From: Candidatus Binatia bacterium
GTDB taxonomy: Bacteria; Desulfobacterota_B; Binatia; UBA9968
Reading direction: 5' to 3'
Length of the DNA stretch: 5,499 nt
Assembly: GCA_025922795.1 (NCBI GenBank)
Contig: JAICHC010000227.1
Coordinates: forward strand, 1-5,499
Shown here: in pieces, positions 1-5,499 of the stretch
Layout: each line of letters begins with the position of its first letter
Numbering within the stretch: the stretch's first letter is position 1
Program-made: the position numbers and the translations under genes
Notes under the pieces: model-generated
Databases searched by the model: none
Told to the model about the DNA's origin: nothing
The model's input: only the letters and a program-made list of their open reading frames with translations

Positions 1-282
1 GCTGCCATTATTGTCCAGGAGTATTTGCAAGGATTAACCGACCCCACAGAGTTTGCCCTGGCTGAAGCTGACCTGGAATGCTTCGATCGGCTCCCGCCAC
101 CCGATTACTCGCTTCATCTCGCTGCCGCCGAGAACCATCTGAAAATGAGAAGGAGGGGTGTAACCATTCCGACTGTCGATACCTTGATTGTGACGATGGC
201 TGATACCGCTGGATGCGCTCTTCTCACCCGAGATGGACGACAAAAAGATTTGGCCGGGTTTCTAAAGGTGAAACTGCGGTAA
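1..282 (+). CDS. VapC-like PIN-domain toxin, C-terminal part (5' end outside window)
   Basis: The reading frame is open from the first base and ends at TAA 280-282, giving 93 visible residues. The N-terminal third of the gene lies outside the window, and the in-frame TTG at 25 is internal rather than a start. The pattern is that of a PIN-domain endoribonuclease of a VapBC toxin-antitoxin pair. It has the segment VQEYLQGL with a conserved acidic residue (E7 of the visible part), a basic RRRG followed by IPTVDTLI with D60, and a late LLTRDGRQKDLAGF with D78. E7, D60 and D78 would be three of the four acidic metal ligands of the PIN active site; the first should lie upstream. Family knowledge: such toxins cleave RNA in the cytoplasm and are held inactive by a small antitoxin, normally encoded just upstream. 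The gene converges on the signalling cluster and appears unrelated to it. A non-toxin PIN nuclease is possible, because the partner gene is not visible. Confidence 0.8.
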   Translation, partial: AAIIVQEYLQGLTDPTEFALAEADLECFDRLPPPDYSLHLAAAENHLKMRRRGVTIPTVDTLIVTMADTAGCALLTRDGRQKDLAGFLKVKLR

Positions 283-590
283 AAGACTTACGACGTGAGT
301 CTACGTTCGCTACCCGCGCTATCGTCAGGTTCCCACAACAGCACCCCAAGTTCGCTCAGGGCAGGCTCTTTCCCCTTCAAGAGACTGTGTCGCAATGTCA
401 TCCTGAGGCGCTAGCCGAAGGATCTCGTCTTTGTCAGTGACTGAAAATGCGAGATGCTTCACTTCGTTCAGCATGACATCTATGGGATTTTTTGTATTGT
501 GACACAGTCTCCAAGGGGCAAGGAATCTACCAGCGCATTGATCACCTTAACTCACGTGGTGATGACAGGTCGTACGTTTCGACTTGCACC
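283..590. other. Convergent intergenic region, no gene seen
   Basis: This 308-base stretch separates the stop of the PIN-domain gene (+) from the stop of the HisKA-PCD gene (-). No frame in it looks like a protein. It holds the inverted-repeat element described separately. It also holds a small possible stem, ATCACC (541-546) with GGTGAT (558-563), just beyond the end of the minus-strand cluster. That stem is not followed by a T-run on the minus strand, so it is at best a weak terminator. Bases 283-370 show no recognisable signal. Confidence 0.7.
372..519. repeat. Nested inverted-repeat, MITE-like palindromic element
   Basis: The core element spans 381-511. Its ends are GAGACTGTGTCGCAAT (381-396) and, read on the other strand, GAGACTGTGTCACAAT (511-496), matching at 15 of 16 positions. 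Inside lies a second inverted pair. The left arm is 395-427, starting ATGTCATCCTGAG and ending GGATCTCG. The right arm is 450-479, whose complement starts ATGTCATGCTGAACG and ends GCATCTCG. At the tip is the small palindrome TCAGTGACTGA (434-444). The whole could fold into one long imperfect hairpin. The inner arms resemble a GTCATCCTGAG...GAAGGATCT repeat that I recall being dispersed in many environmental bacterial genomes. No transposase is present, so it would be non-autonomous. A T6 run (488-493) after the inner hairpin could also help to end plus-strand transcription from the PIN gene. The flanks CCCCTT and AAGGGG are themselves inverted. Confidence 0.7.
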
Positions 591-1214
591 CTAATTTTGT
601 GCGTACTTTTTGTAGATCGCGTCGGTTTTGGCCGCCATGATGAAATCGTTCTTGTGTAAATTTTTGATCTTGTGAGTCCACCAGGTAACGCTCACCTTGC
701 CCCACTCGGTGGTCAGGCGCGGATGATGGCCTTCCTCTTCCGCCGCGGCGCCGACGGCGTCCGTGAACGCGATCGCATCTTTGAAATTCTTGAACCCGAA
801 CTGGCGCTCCAGCGTCGGAATCGCGTCCTCGGTGATGATCTGCCACTCGGGAATTTTCGGCTGCAGTTCCTTGATTTCGTCCGCGGTCACTGACGGCGCG
901 TCGCCGCCCACCCCACGGAATAAACCTATTGTCCTGCCGGCCCCCGAGCCTTGCGCCGAAGCTTTATCGATCGTTTCCGGATCAAGCAGCTCATCAATGC
1001 ACGCCAGCAACCGCTTTCCGGCTGCGTGGATCTTTCGGATATCGTCGAGTGAAGTCTCTAGGCCGCGCTCATCGGCCTCCTCCAATAACATCTCACTGTA
1101 ACCGATAATGTGGTTGAGCGGCGTTCGCAAGGTATGGCGTATGTTGGCAAAGGACCGGCCGCTTTCAGTTGCTTCCTGCTGCTGCACGCCAGCCGGCTTC
1201 TTTTTATCGTTCAT
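591..1214 (-). CDS. HisKA phosphoacceptor segment fused to pterin-4a-carbinolamine dehydratase
   Basis: This is a cytoplasmic 207-residue protein with two parts. Residues about 20-82 are a HisKA dimerisation/phosphoacceptor helical pair: the H-box RHTLRTPLN has H27, and the segment runs on through IIGYSEML to [10 protein letters not shown]. It aligns without gaps to the HisKA of the hybrid kinase upstream. A Gly-rich linker (about 86-105) follows where a kinase would carry its ATP-binding domain. Residues about 107-203 are a full PCD/DCoH domain. Its signature is complete: E159, H163-H164-P165, W171, H181 and D190, with family spacing. PCD dehydrates 4a-hydroxytetrahydropterin during pterin recycling, and animal DCoH is also a transcription cofactor. 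H+1 is Thr28 instead of Glu/Asp, which argues against kinase activity, while Thr31 (H+4, phosphatase-type) is kept. The start is supported by AGGGA upstream and by a 4-nt ATGA overlap with the preceding receiver gene. Whether it acts as enzyme, phosphotransfer protein or regulator is unknown. Confidence 0.88.
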   Translation of the reverse strand: MNDKKKPAGVQQQEATESGRSFANIRHTLRTPLNHIIGYSEMLLEEADERGLETSLDDIRKIHAAGKRLLACIDELLDPETIDKASAQGSGAGRTIGLFRGVGGDAPSVTADEIKELQPKIPEWQIITEDAIPTLERQFGFKNFKDAIAFTDAVGAAAEEEGHHPRLTTEWGKVSVTWWTHKIKNLHKNDFIMAAKTDAIYKKYAQN

Positions 1215-1588
1215 CCTGCGGTTCCCTTATTTAGCAAAGCGTCGATCTTGTCTACTAACCGCTGAAATTCGACTGGCTTGATATCGTAATCATCACATCC
1301 CGCCTCGATGGCTTTTTCCCGATCACCCACCATAGCATGCGCCGTGAGGGCGATGATCGGGATGGCCTGAGTCTCTCTTGCGGCTTTGAGCCGGCGCGCA
1401 GCTTCCCAGCCATCGACCGCCGGGAGACTCATATCCATCAGAATCAGGTCAGGTTCTACCGACTGGGCCATCGCCATGCCCTCTGTCCCGTCAACAGCCG
1501 TGACCACTTCATAGCCCCGTCGGGCCAGTCGCCGTGCAAGCATATCTCGGTTCATCTCGTTGTCTTCGACTAGTAGAATCTTCGCCAT
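1211..1588 (-). CDS. Stand-alone receiver-domain response regulator (CheY/DivK type)
   Basis: The protein has 125 residues and consists of one receiver (REC) domain with no output domain. It begins [10 protein letters not shown], giving the acidic pocket E8/D9. The phosphoacceptor is D52 (in LILMDMSLP), the switch threonine is T82 (in IIALTAH), and the conserved lysine is K104 (in DIKP). All active-site residues are therefore intact, and it should accept phosphate from a histidine. The start is supported by an AGGAG element about 9 nt upstream (near 1598-1602). Its stop overlaps the start of the HisKA-PCD gene as ATGA, which suggests coupled translation and similar amounts of the two products. 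It is the second of two tandem paralogs: a hand alignment with the neighbour (1657-2031) gives about 63 identities in 124 ungapped positions. Likely role by inference: a shuttle in a phosphorelay or a protein-protein switch, as in DivK or Spo0F. The partner is not provable here. Confidence 0.93.
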   Translation of the reverse strand: MAKILLVEDNEMNRDMLARRLARRGYEVVTAVDGTEGMAMAQSVEPDLILMDMSLPAVDGWEAARRLKAARETQAIPIIALTAHAMVGDREKAIEAGCDDYDIKPVEFQRLVDKIDALLNKGTAG

Positions 1589-1656
1589 CCGAGGTCTCCT
1601 CGCAAATCTCGAGTGGATAGAGTCGGAACAGGTCGCGGACTTCCTGAATCAACTCG
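1589..1656 (-). pseudogene. Possible relic of a receiver-domain C-terminus between the two receiver genes
   Basis: The 68-base gap between the two single-receiver genes is open on the minus strand in a frame that starts just inside the 3' end of the upstream receiver gene. Read 1672 to 1616, it gives GARNDELIQEVRDLFRL. This resembles the tail of the last receiver of the hybrid kinase, GAYSREELIGEVRNLV (kinase residues 927-942), with ELI-EVR-L shared in register. It has no receiver core upstream in the same frame. It could be the leftover 3' end of a receiver unit lost by recombination or frameshift, or a chance match. The same bases near 1598-1602 carry the ribosome binding site of the next gene. 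Confidence 0.3.
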
Positions 1657-2031
1657 TCATTGCGCGCTCCCACTGAGGAGCGACCGGATTTTTCCGACCA
1701 GTCCCTCAAAGTCAATGGGTTTTAATTCGAATTCGTCGCAGCCGGCGGCGAGTGCCTGCTCGCGGCTTTTCTTCGTAGAGTCCGCCGTGAGGACGATGAT
1801 CGGGATGTGCTTGGTTTCAGGCTGGTTCTTCAAGAGGCGGGTCGCTTCCCATCCGTCGAGCACCGGCAGATTCAGATCCATCACGATAAGGTCGGGCAGC
1901 AGCGTTTTCGCCCATTCGACGGTTTCCGCGCCGTTCATTGCTGTGTTCACTTCGAATCCGGCGCGCGTGAGTCGCCGCTGCAACATGAACAGGTTATCCG
2001 CGTTGTCTTCGGCACAAAGAATCTTGGTCAT
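1657..2031 (-). CDS. Stand-alone receiver-domain response regulator (CheY/DivK type)
   Basis: This 124-residue single receiver domain comes directly after the hybrid kinase gene. The acidic pocket is E8/D9 (MTKILCAEDN), the phosphoacceptor is D52 (in LIVMDLNLP), the switch residue is T82 (in IIVLTAD) and the lysine is K104 (in ELKP). All are at the same positions as in the tandem paralog downstream. The frame is open further upstream, to 2109, but that extension (CAFVGCIRRARSA) has no receiver character. The ATG at 2031 places the first beta strand at the N-terminus as usual and has an AGGAGA element 8-13 nt before it, so I chose 2031. The protein ends shortly after the last helix (KIRSLLSGSAQ), so there is no output domain. 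It is a likely phosphorelay partner of the hybrid kinase, by position; an adaptor role is also possible. Confidence 0.93.
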   Translation of the reverse strand: MTKILCAEDNADNLFMLQRRLTRAGFEVNTAMNGAETVEWAKTLLPDLIVMDLNLPVLDGWEATRLLKNQPETKHIPIIVLTADSTKKSREQALAAGCDEFELKPIDFEGLVGKIRSLLSGSAQ

Positions 2032-2100
2032 TGCAGTCTCTCCTCTCAGGGCGGCGCTCCGCGCACGACGAATGCACCCGACAAAGGCACAACTTCGCGT

Positions 2101-2146
2101 AGCGATCACTCGCGATCGCTCGCGCGCTTCGACCGCGTTTCGCGGT
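2101..2146. other. Two adjacent hairpins between kinase and first receiver gene
   Basis: The 123-base gap after the kinase stop holds two perfect inverted repeats. One is ACCGCG (2132-2137) with CGCGGT (2141-2146) around a 3-base loop, 8 bases past the stop codon on the minus strand. The other is AGCGATC (2101-2107) with GATCGCT (2114-2120) around a 6-base loop. Neither is followed by a T-run on the minus strand, so a classical intrinsic terminator is unlikely. RNA processing, 3' end protection of the kinase message, or partial attenuation to set the kinase-to-receiver ratio are possibilities. Confidence 0.4.
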
Positions 2147-2154
2147 TGACAGGG

Positions 2155-5055
2155 TTATTCTCGAGCAGCAGGAGTTTCGGCATGCTCGATTTCCTTTGCG
2201 CCTCCGAGTCTTGAACGCATGGAGGCAGTAACCAAATTACGAACCTCGCCTATCAGCTCCTCGCGGCTGTATGCTCCCTTTTGAAGAATCTTCTCGACGG
2301 AGCCATTAAGCCTTTGCCGGTCATCTGGGGTCAGCTCCTTTGCGGTAATCACAATAACGGGGATCGATCTCCAAGCATCTTGCTGACGCACCCCGTCTAG
2401 AAACTGGAAACCGTCCATTTCCGGCATCATGAGGTCAAGCAGGATAAGGTCCGGTTGTCTTTCAGCCATCCGCTGCAGTCCTACTCGACCGTTTTCCGCC
2501 TCGATCACCGTCCACGCCTCTCTTTCCAGACGGCGTCGGAGCACCTCGCGCATGCCGGCATCGTCCTCGACGATCAACACCGGACAGGGCGGGCGAGCGC
2601 ACTCGTATCTCTGTAGGATGGCAGCGAGCCGCTCCCAGTCGATAGGTTTGGTGAGGTAGTCGGCCGCGCCGAGCGCATAGCCCATCTGCTTCTCGTCCAT
2701 GATGCTCAGCATGATGACCGGAATATCGGCAACGACAGGGTCGGCCTTGAGCGCTGTCAAAACCGCCCAGCCGTCCATCCCCGGCATCAACACATCCAAC
2801 GTGATCACCGCTGGGCGCAATTCTCTGGCGAGGCGAATTCCTTCCTCGCCGTTTCTAGCCGCAACCATCTGCAGGCCTTCCTTGCTTAGAAACCGGCGCA
2901 TGAGATCGCACACCGTCGGATCGTCATCGATGACGAGCACCGTCGGCGCGCCTTCAGGAGCACGTGAAACGGCTACCGAGCTTTCTTCGGAACGAGGCAA
3001 GAGTTTGGCTTTCGATTCATCCACCTCGGCCGGAATCCGGACCGTAAACCTGGACCCTTGTCCCAATCCGCTCTCCACCGTGATCTCGCCCCCCATCATC
3101 TGGCAGAATTTTTGACTGATAGCCAAGCCTAAGCCTGTCCCGCCATATTTCCGCGTAGTCGAGGTGTCAGCCTGAGTGAATGCCTGAAATAGTTTCAGTG
3201 TCTGCTCAGAACTCATGCCGATGCCGCTGTCACTGACACTAAAATTGATCCATTCATCGCCGTTTACGCTCTCCCGGTCCACCCCCAGTGTAATGGTGCC
3301 CTGCTCCGTGAATTTACAGGCATTGCTGAGCAAGTTGAACAATGTTTGCCGGACCTTGGTTAGGTCACTACGCATACTTCCGAGCCCGTCGGCGCAGTGA
3401 ATCTGCAGTCTGTTGGCGTTCTTTTCTATGAGCGGCTTGACTGTGGCAATTATTTCTTGAACCATTGGCGCGATAGCGAAATCCTCCAGATAGAGGTCCA
3501 TCTTGCCGGCTTCGATCTTGGACAGATCCAGGACATTGTTGATCAGCGACAACAGATGCTTTCCAGCCCCGTGAATTTTTTGGAGATCCGGAATGAACCC
3601 ATCCTGTCGGAGATCTTCTGCCTCTTCCTCGAGCATCTCACTGTATCCGATAATGGCATTGAGCGGAGTGCGCAGCTCATGCGACATGTTGGCGAGGAAA
3701 TCGGATTTGTGCTGGTTGGCGATCTGCAGTTGCTGACTCTTGTCTTCTAGCTCGCGGAACAACCTCGCGTTCTGAATCGCCAACACCGACTGGGTCGCCA
3801 ACGTTTGCAGAAGATTCACGACTTCTGACGAAAACCTTCCCGCCTCCCGGCGATAGACGGAAAGTCCCCCCATGGCCCGACCCTCACGAAGGAGGGGGAT
3901 GGCAAGGAGGGAACGATAGCCGAGTTGTCTGAGCAGAGGTCTAACTCGGCTTGCACCTAAGCCCGGCTCATCCAAAATATCGACAACCTCGACTGGTGCG
4001 CGACTCGCGGCTGCCTTGCCGACCGTACCCAGGCCAAAGCGAATCGGATTTGCCCGCAGCGCTCCGACCAGCTCCTCTTCCATCTGGTGGCTGGCTGTAA
4101 GCTGAAAGTTTTCTGTGGATTCGTCGTACTCATAGATTGCTCCGGCGTCGGTGCCGCTCAACTGAACGCCGTGTGAGACGATGCTCGTCAGAACGGTGGG
4201 AAGGTCCAGCGTCGAGCTGACCGCTTGGCCCACTTCGTTCAAGGCGCGGAGCTCATTCAATGCGTCGCTGAGCTTTCGCGTACGATCTTCGACCCTTTGT
4301 TCGAGCGTACGGTTGTGCTCTTCCAGTTTCTCCTTGCTTTCGCGAAGCTGCCCGACTAACCCCTTGATCGATCCGCGCATCCCGTCAAGGTCTCGCGCGA
4401 GGTCTCCTATTTCGTCCCGGCTGGTTGTATCAATCGGAGCTTCCAGATTTCCGCCCGCAATCAAACCCGCTGAATTCTGAAGTTTCAACAGAGGACGGGC
4501 GATATACCTCCGGGTGACAAAGATGGAGGTTAAAGAAATAGCTGCAACGATTAGCGAGGTTAAGGCGGCAATGCCAAGAATATTTAGAATGATCTCTTTC
4601 TTAACATTGGCGCGCGAGGCGGCTAATTGAATCGCGCCGATTTTTCTCCCTTGGTAAGAAATATCAGAAGTTTTAGCGAGAAATTGCGCGGAGCCGTTAA
4701 AATAGGCATAGTCGCGCCCCTTATATTCCGGGCGGCTTTGGTCGGTTATCGTGGATGATTCCGACAAGATCTTGACAAAAACCAGGGATTCATCGAGGAA
4801 CAATGCTTCGACAAAATGGCTCAAAGTGTCGCTGTCGAGATTCCACAGGGGCACTGCCAAAGCTACTTGTGCAATCTTAACGGTACTGTCCAGGCCTGCT
4901 TCAAGTTCAGCGTCTATTCTCTTGATGTTCAAAAATGCAGCTATCATGGCAAAGCCGATGAGGAGCAAAGTGACGATGCCAATAAGCGCGTAGGTGAAAC
5001 GCTTGCTGATACTCAAGCTTTTAGCGGGCTGTGCCTGCGAGGAGGCGTCTTCCAT
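2155..5055 (-). CDS. Membrane hybrid histidine kinase, HAMP-GAF-HisKA-HATPase-REC-REC
   Basis: The 966-residue sensor kinase has this order: short cytoplasmic N-terminus; TM1 about 21-44; periplasmic sensor about 45-154 with a PLWNLD motif (69-74); TM2 about 155-180; HAMP about 181-235; coiled coil about 235-275; GAF about 280-432; HisKA 449-515 with phosphoacceptor H459 in SHELRTPLN; HATPase about 560-675 with N-box N578, G1 box DSGIGM (609-614) and G2 box GGTGLGL (638-644); REC1 about 704-817 with D710-D712, D754 and K803; REC2 about 825-943 with D831/D832 and D874. All kinase boxes are intact. In REC2 the usual lysine-proline is a KG (K926), with S784 rather than Thr as switch residue in REC1. 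There is no Hpt domain, so any relay would need another histidine protein. The frame is open to an ATG at 5244, but that stretch overlaps the binding-protein gene and is unlike a protein N-terminus. ATG 5055 starts just before the charged end of TM1, though its ribosome site is weak. Confidence 0.95.
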   Translation of the reverse strand: MEDASSQAQPAKSLSISKRFTYALIGIVTLLLIGFAMIAAFLNIKRIDAELEAGLDSTVKIAQVALAVPLWNLDSDTLSHFVEALFLDESLVFVKILSESSTITDQSRPEYKGRDYAYFNGSAQFLAKTSDISYQGRKIGAIQLAASRANVKKEIILNILGIAALTSLIVAAISLTSIFVTRRYIARPLLKLQNSAGLIAGGNLEAPIDTTSRDEIGDLARDLDGMRGSIKGLVGQLRESKEKLEEHNRTLEQRVEDRTRKLSDALNELRALNEVGQAVSSTLDLPTVLTSIVSHGVQLSGTDAGAIYEYDESTENFQLTASHQMEEELVGALRANPIRFGLGTVGKAAASRAPVEVVDILDEPGLGASRVRPLLRQLGYRSLLAIPLLREGRAMGGLSVYRREAGRFSSEVVNLLQTLATQSVLAIQNARLFRELEDKSQQLQIANQHKSDFLANMSHELRTPLNAIIGYSEMLEEEAEDLRQDGFIPDLQKIHGAGKHLLSLINNVLDLSKIEAGKMDLYLEDFAIAPMVQEIIATVKPLIEKNANRLQIHCADGLGSMRSDLTKVRQTLFNLLSNACKFTEQGTITLGVDRESVNGDEWINFSVSDSGIGMSSEQTLKLFQAFTQADTSTTRKYGGTGLGLAISQKFCQMMGGEITVESGLGQGSRFTVRIPAEVDESKAKLLPRSEESSVAVSRAPEGAPTVLVIDDDPTVCDLMRRFLSKEGLQMVAARNGEEGIRLARELRPAVITLDVLMPGMDGWAVLTALKADPVVADIPVIMLSIMDEKQMGYALGAADYLTKPIDWERLAAILQRYECARPPCPVLIVEDDAGMREVLRRRLEREAWTVIEAENGRVGLQRMAERQPDLILLDLMMPEMDGFQFLDGVRQQDAWRSIPVIVITAKELTPDDRQRLNGSVEKILQKGAYSREELIGEVRNLVTASMRSRLGGAKEIEHAETPAARE

Positions 5056-5110
5056 GGGCGGGATCTTTGCTGTGGTTCTTAACAATGGCAAACGAAAAAC
5101 ATGAGACCGC
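5056..5110 (-). other. Short gap between binding-protein gene and kinase gene
   Basis: These 55 bases between the stop of the binding-protein gene and the kinase ATG contain no convincing terminator and no convincing promoter. The best promoter-like match, TTGCCA with a poor AAAGAT 17 bases on, would start transcription almost at the ATG. The sequence before the ATG has only a faint AAAGA as ribosome site. The most economical reading is that the two genes share a transcript. Confidence 0.45.
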
Positions 5111-5499
5111 TCACTCCAACGGCGCGGCGTCCATCTTGTATCTGGCCAAGATCTCCTGAATGACTCCGCGTTTGTGCAAGTTACGGAATGTCGCGTTGAA
5201 CTGATCGATGACTTTCTTGTCGGTGAATTTTTGCGAAAAACCAACGTAGTATTTTAGACCCGTGTGGAACCCCGCATAACGAATATCTTTGATATTAAGC
5301 TTATCCATCAAAAAATATCCCACGTCCTTGTTCGAATAGACGGCATCGACTCTTCCAAGAGACAGTTTTTTGAAAGCGGATTCGTCTTCAGGGGTCATAT
5401 CGATTGTCAAATCTTTGATCTCCGCTTTTATTTTCTCCAGAAAGAACGATGTATTTGAGGGCCCGAACACCCCGACTGTGTAACCTTTCACATCCGACA
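5111..5499 (-). CDS. Periplasmic solute-binding protein, family 3, C-terminal part (5' end outside window)
   Basis: About 129 residues are visible, up to TGA at 5113-5111. The frame stays open to the window edge, so the GTG at 5491 is internal, and the signal peptide expected at the N-terminus is outside. The fold pattern is that of the family-3 binding proteins (SBP_bac_3) that serve polar amino-acid-type ABC importers. It has a lobe-2 opening KGYTVGVFGPSNTSFFLE, then LSLGRVDAVYSNKDVGYFLM with the typical G-R-V-D-A, and a C-terminal helix FNATFRNLHKRGVIQEILARY. The ligand cannot be told from this part. No permease or ATPase follows; the next gene is a sensor kinase. By inference, the protein may act as a ligand-loaded co-sensor for that kinase instead of, or as well as, for transport. 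It appears somewhat richer in A and T than the genes downstream. Confidence 0.85.
   Translation of the reverse strand, partial: SDVKGYTVGVFGPSNTSFFLEKIKAEIKDLTIDMTPEDESAFKKLSLGRVDAVYSNKDVGYFLMDKLNIKDIRYAGFHTGLKYYVGFSQKFTDKKVIDQFNATFRNLHKRGVIQEILARYKMDAAPLE

Noticed and set aside
395..479. CRISPR-like or tRNA-like structure in the intergenic repeat
   Set aside because: The arms are inverted rather than direct repeats, there are only two of them, and there is no cloverleaf or CCA-type end.
547..846. 99-residue minus-strand open frame over the PCD domain
   Set aside because: It is out of frame with a clearly homologous PCD domain, and its Arg/Gly/His-rich translation is typical of a shadow frame.
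2032..2109. N-terminal extension of the first receiver
   Set aside because: Receivers start within a few residues of the first beta strand. ATG 2031 has a good AGGAGA site, and the extension lies over the GC-rich intergenic region.
2112..2119. GCGATCGC octamer, identical to the cyanobacterial HIP1 palindrome
   Set aside because: It occurs once in the stretches I examined and is explained as part of a local hairpin. A single copy says nothing about cyanobacterial origin.
1613..2149. 178-residue plus-strand open frame antisense to the first receiver
   Set aside because: It lies opposite a receiver gene with all active-site residues, and its Ser/Arg-rich composition matches an antisense frame of a coding sequence.
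5060..5090. Promoter-like TTGCCA and AAAGAT upstream of the kinase on the minus strand
   Set aside because: The -10 match is only three of six bases, and the predicted start would fall at or beyond the ATG.
5056..5244. N-terminal extension of the kinase frame upstream of 5055
   Set aside because: It would overlap the binding-protein gene by more than 130 bases. Its translation is rich in Arg, Ser and Thr without domain character, and ATG 5055 sits at the normal distance before TM1.

Overview
This window looks like chromosomal DNA from a free-living, GC-moderate Gram-negative-type bacterium. A tandem signal-transduction cluster fills almost the whole minus strand, and the end of a VapC-like toxin gene enters from the left on the plus strand. 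The style of the signalling proteins (HAMP-GAF-HisKA-HATPase-REC-REC hybrid kinase, DivK-like single receivers) and a GTCATCCTGAG-type palindromic repeat recall soil and sediment lineages such as Acidobacteria, NC10 or Rokubacteria. That placement is inference and weak; no phylogenetic marker gene is present.

Layout on the plus axis: 1-282 is the 3' end of a PIN-domain (VapC-type) toxin gene on +. 283-590 is non-coding and holds a nested inverted-repeat (MITE-like) element at about 381-511. Everything from 591 to 5499 is on -. In order of transcription it encodes: a family-3 periplasmic solute-binding protein (5' end outside the window); a 966-residue membrane hybrid histidine kinase with two C-terminal receivers; two tandem stand-alone receiver proteins (124 and 125 aa, about half identical); and a 207-residue protein that joins a histidine-kinase dimerisation/phosphoacceptor (HisKA) segment directly to a complete pterin-4a-carbinolamine dehydratase (PCD/DCoH) domain. 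The last two genes overlap by 4 nt (ATGA), so they are probably translationally coupled.

A plausible reading is a phosphorelay. A periplasmic ligand, perhaps presented by the binding protein, would be sensed by the hybrid kinase. Phosphate would pass among four receiver domains (two in the kinase, two stand-alone), and the HisKA-PCD protein would act as phosphotransfer or phosphatase module or as output. No protein here has a DNA-binding or other classical output domain, which makes the HisKA-PCD protein the most interesting candidate.

The standout observation is the HisKA-PCD fusion. It lacks an ATP-binding domain, has lost the acidic residue after the phosphoacceptor histidine (H-T instead of H-E), and still keeps every residue of the PCD catalytic signature. 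Its HisKA part aligns without gaps to the HisKA domain of the hybrid kinase upstream, also at DNA level, which suggests that it arose by duplication inside this cluster.
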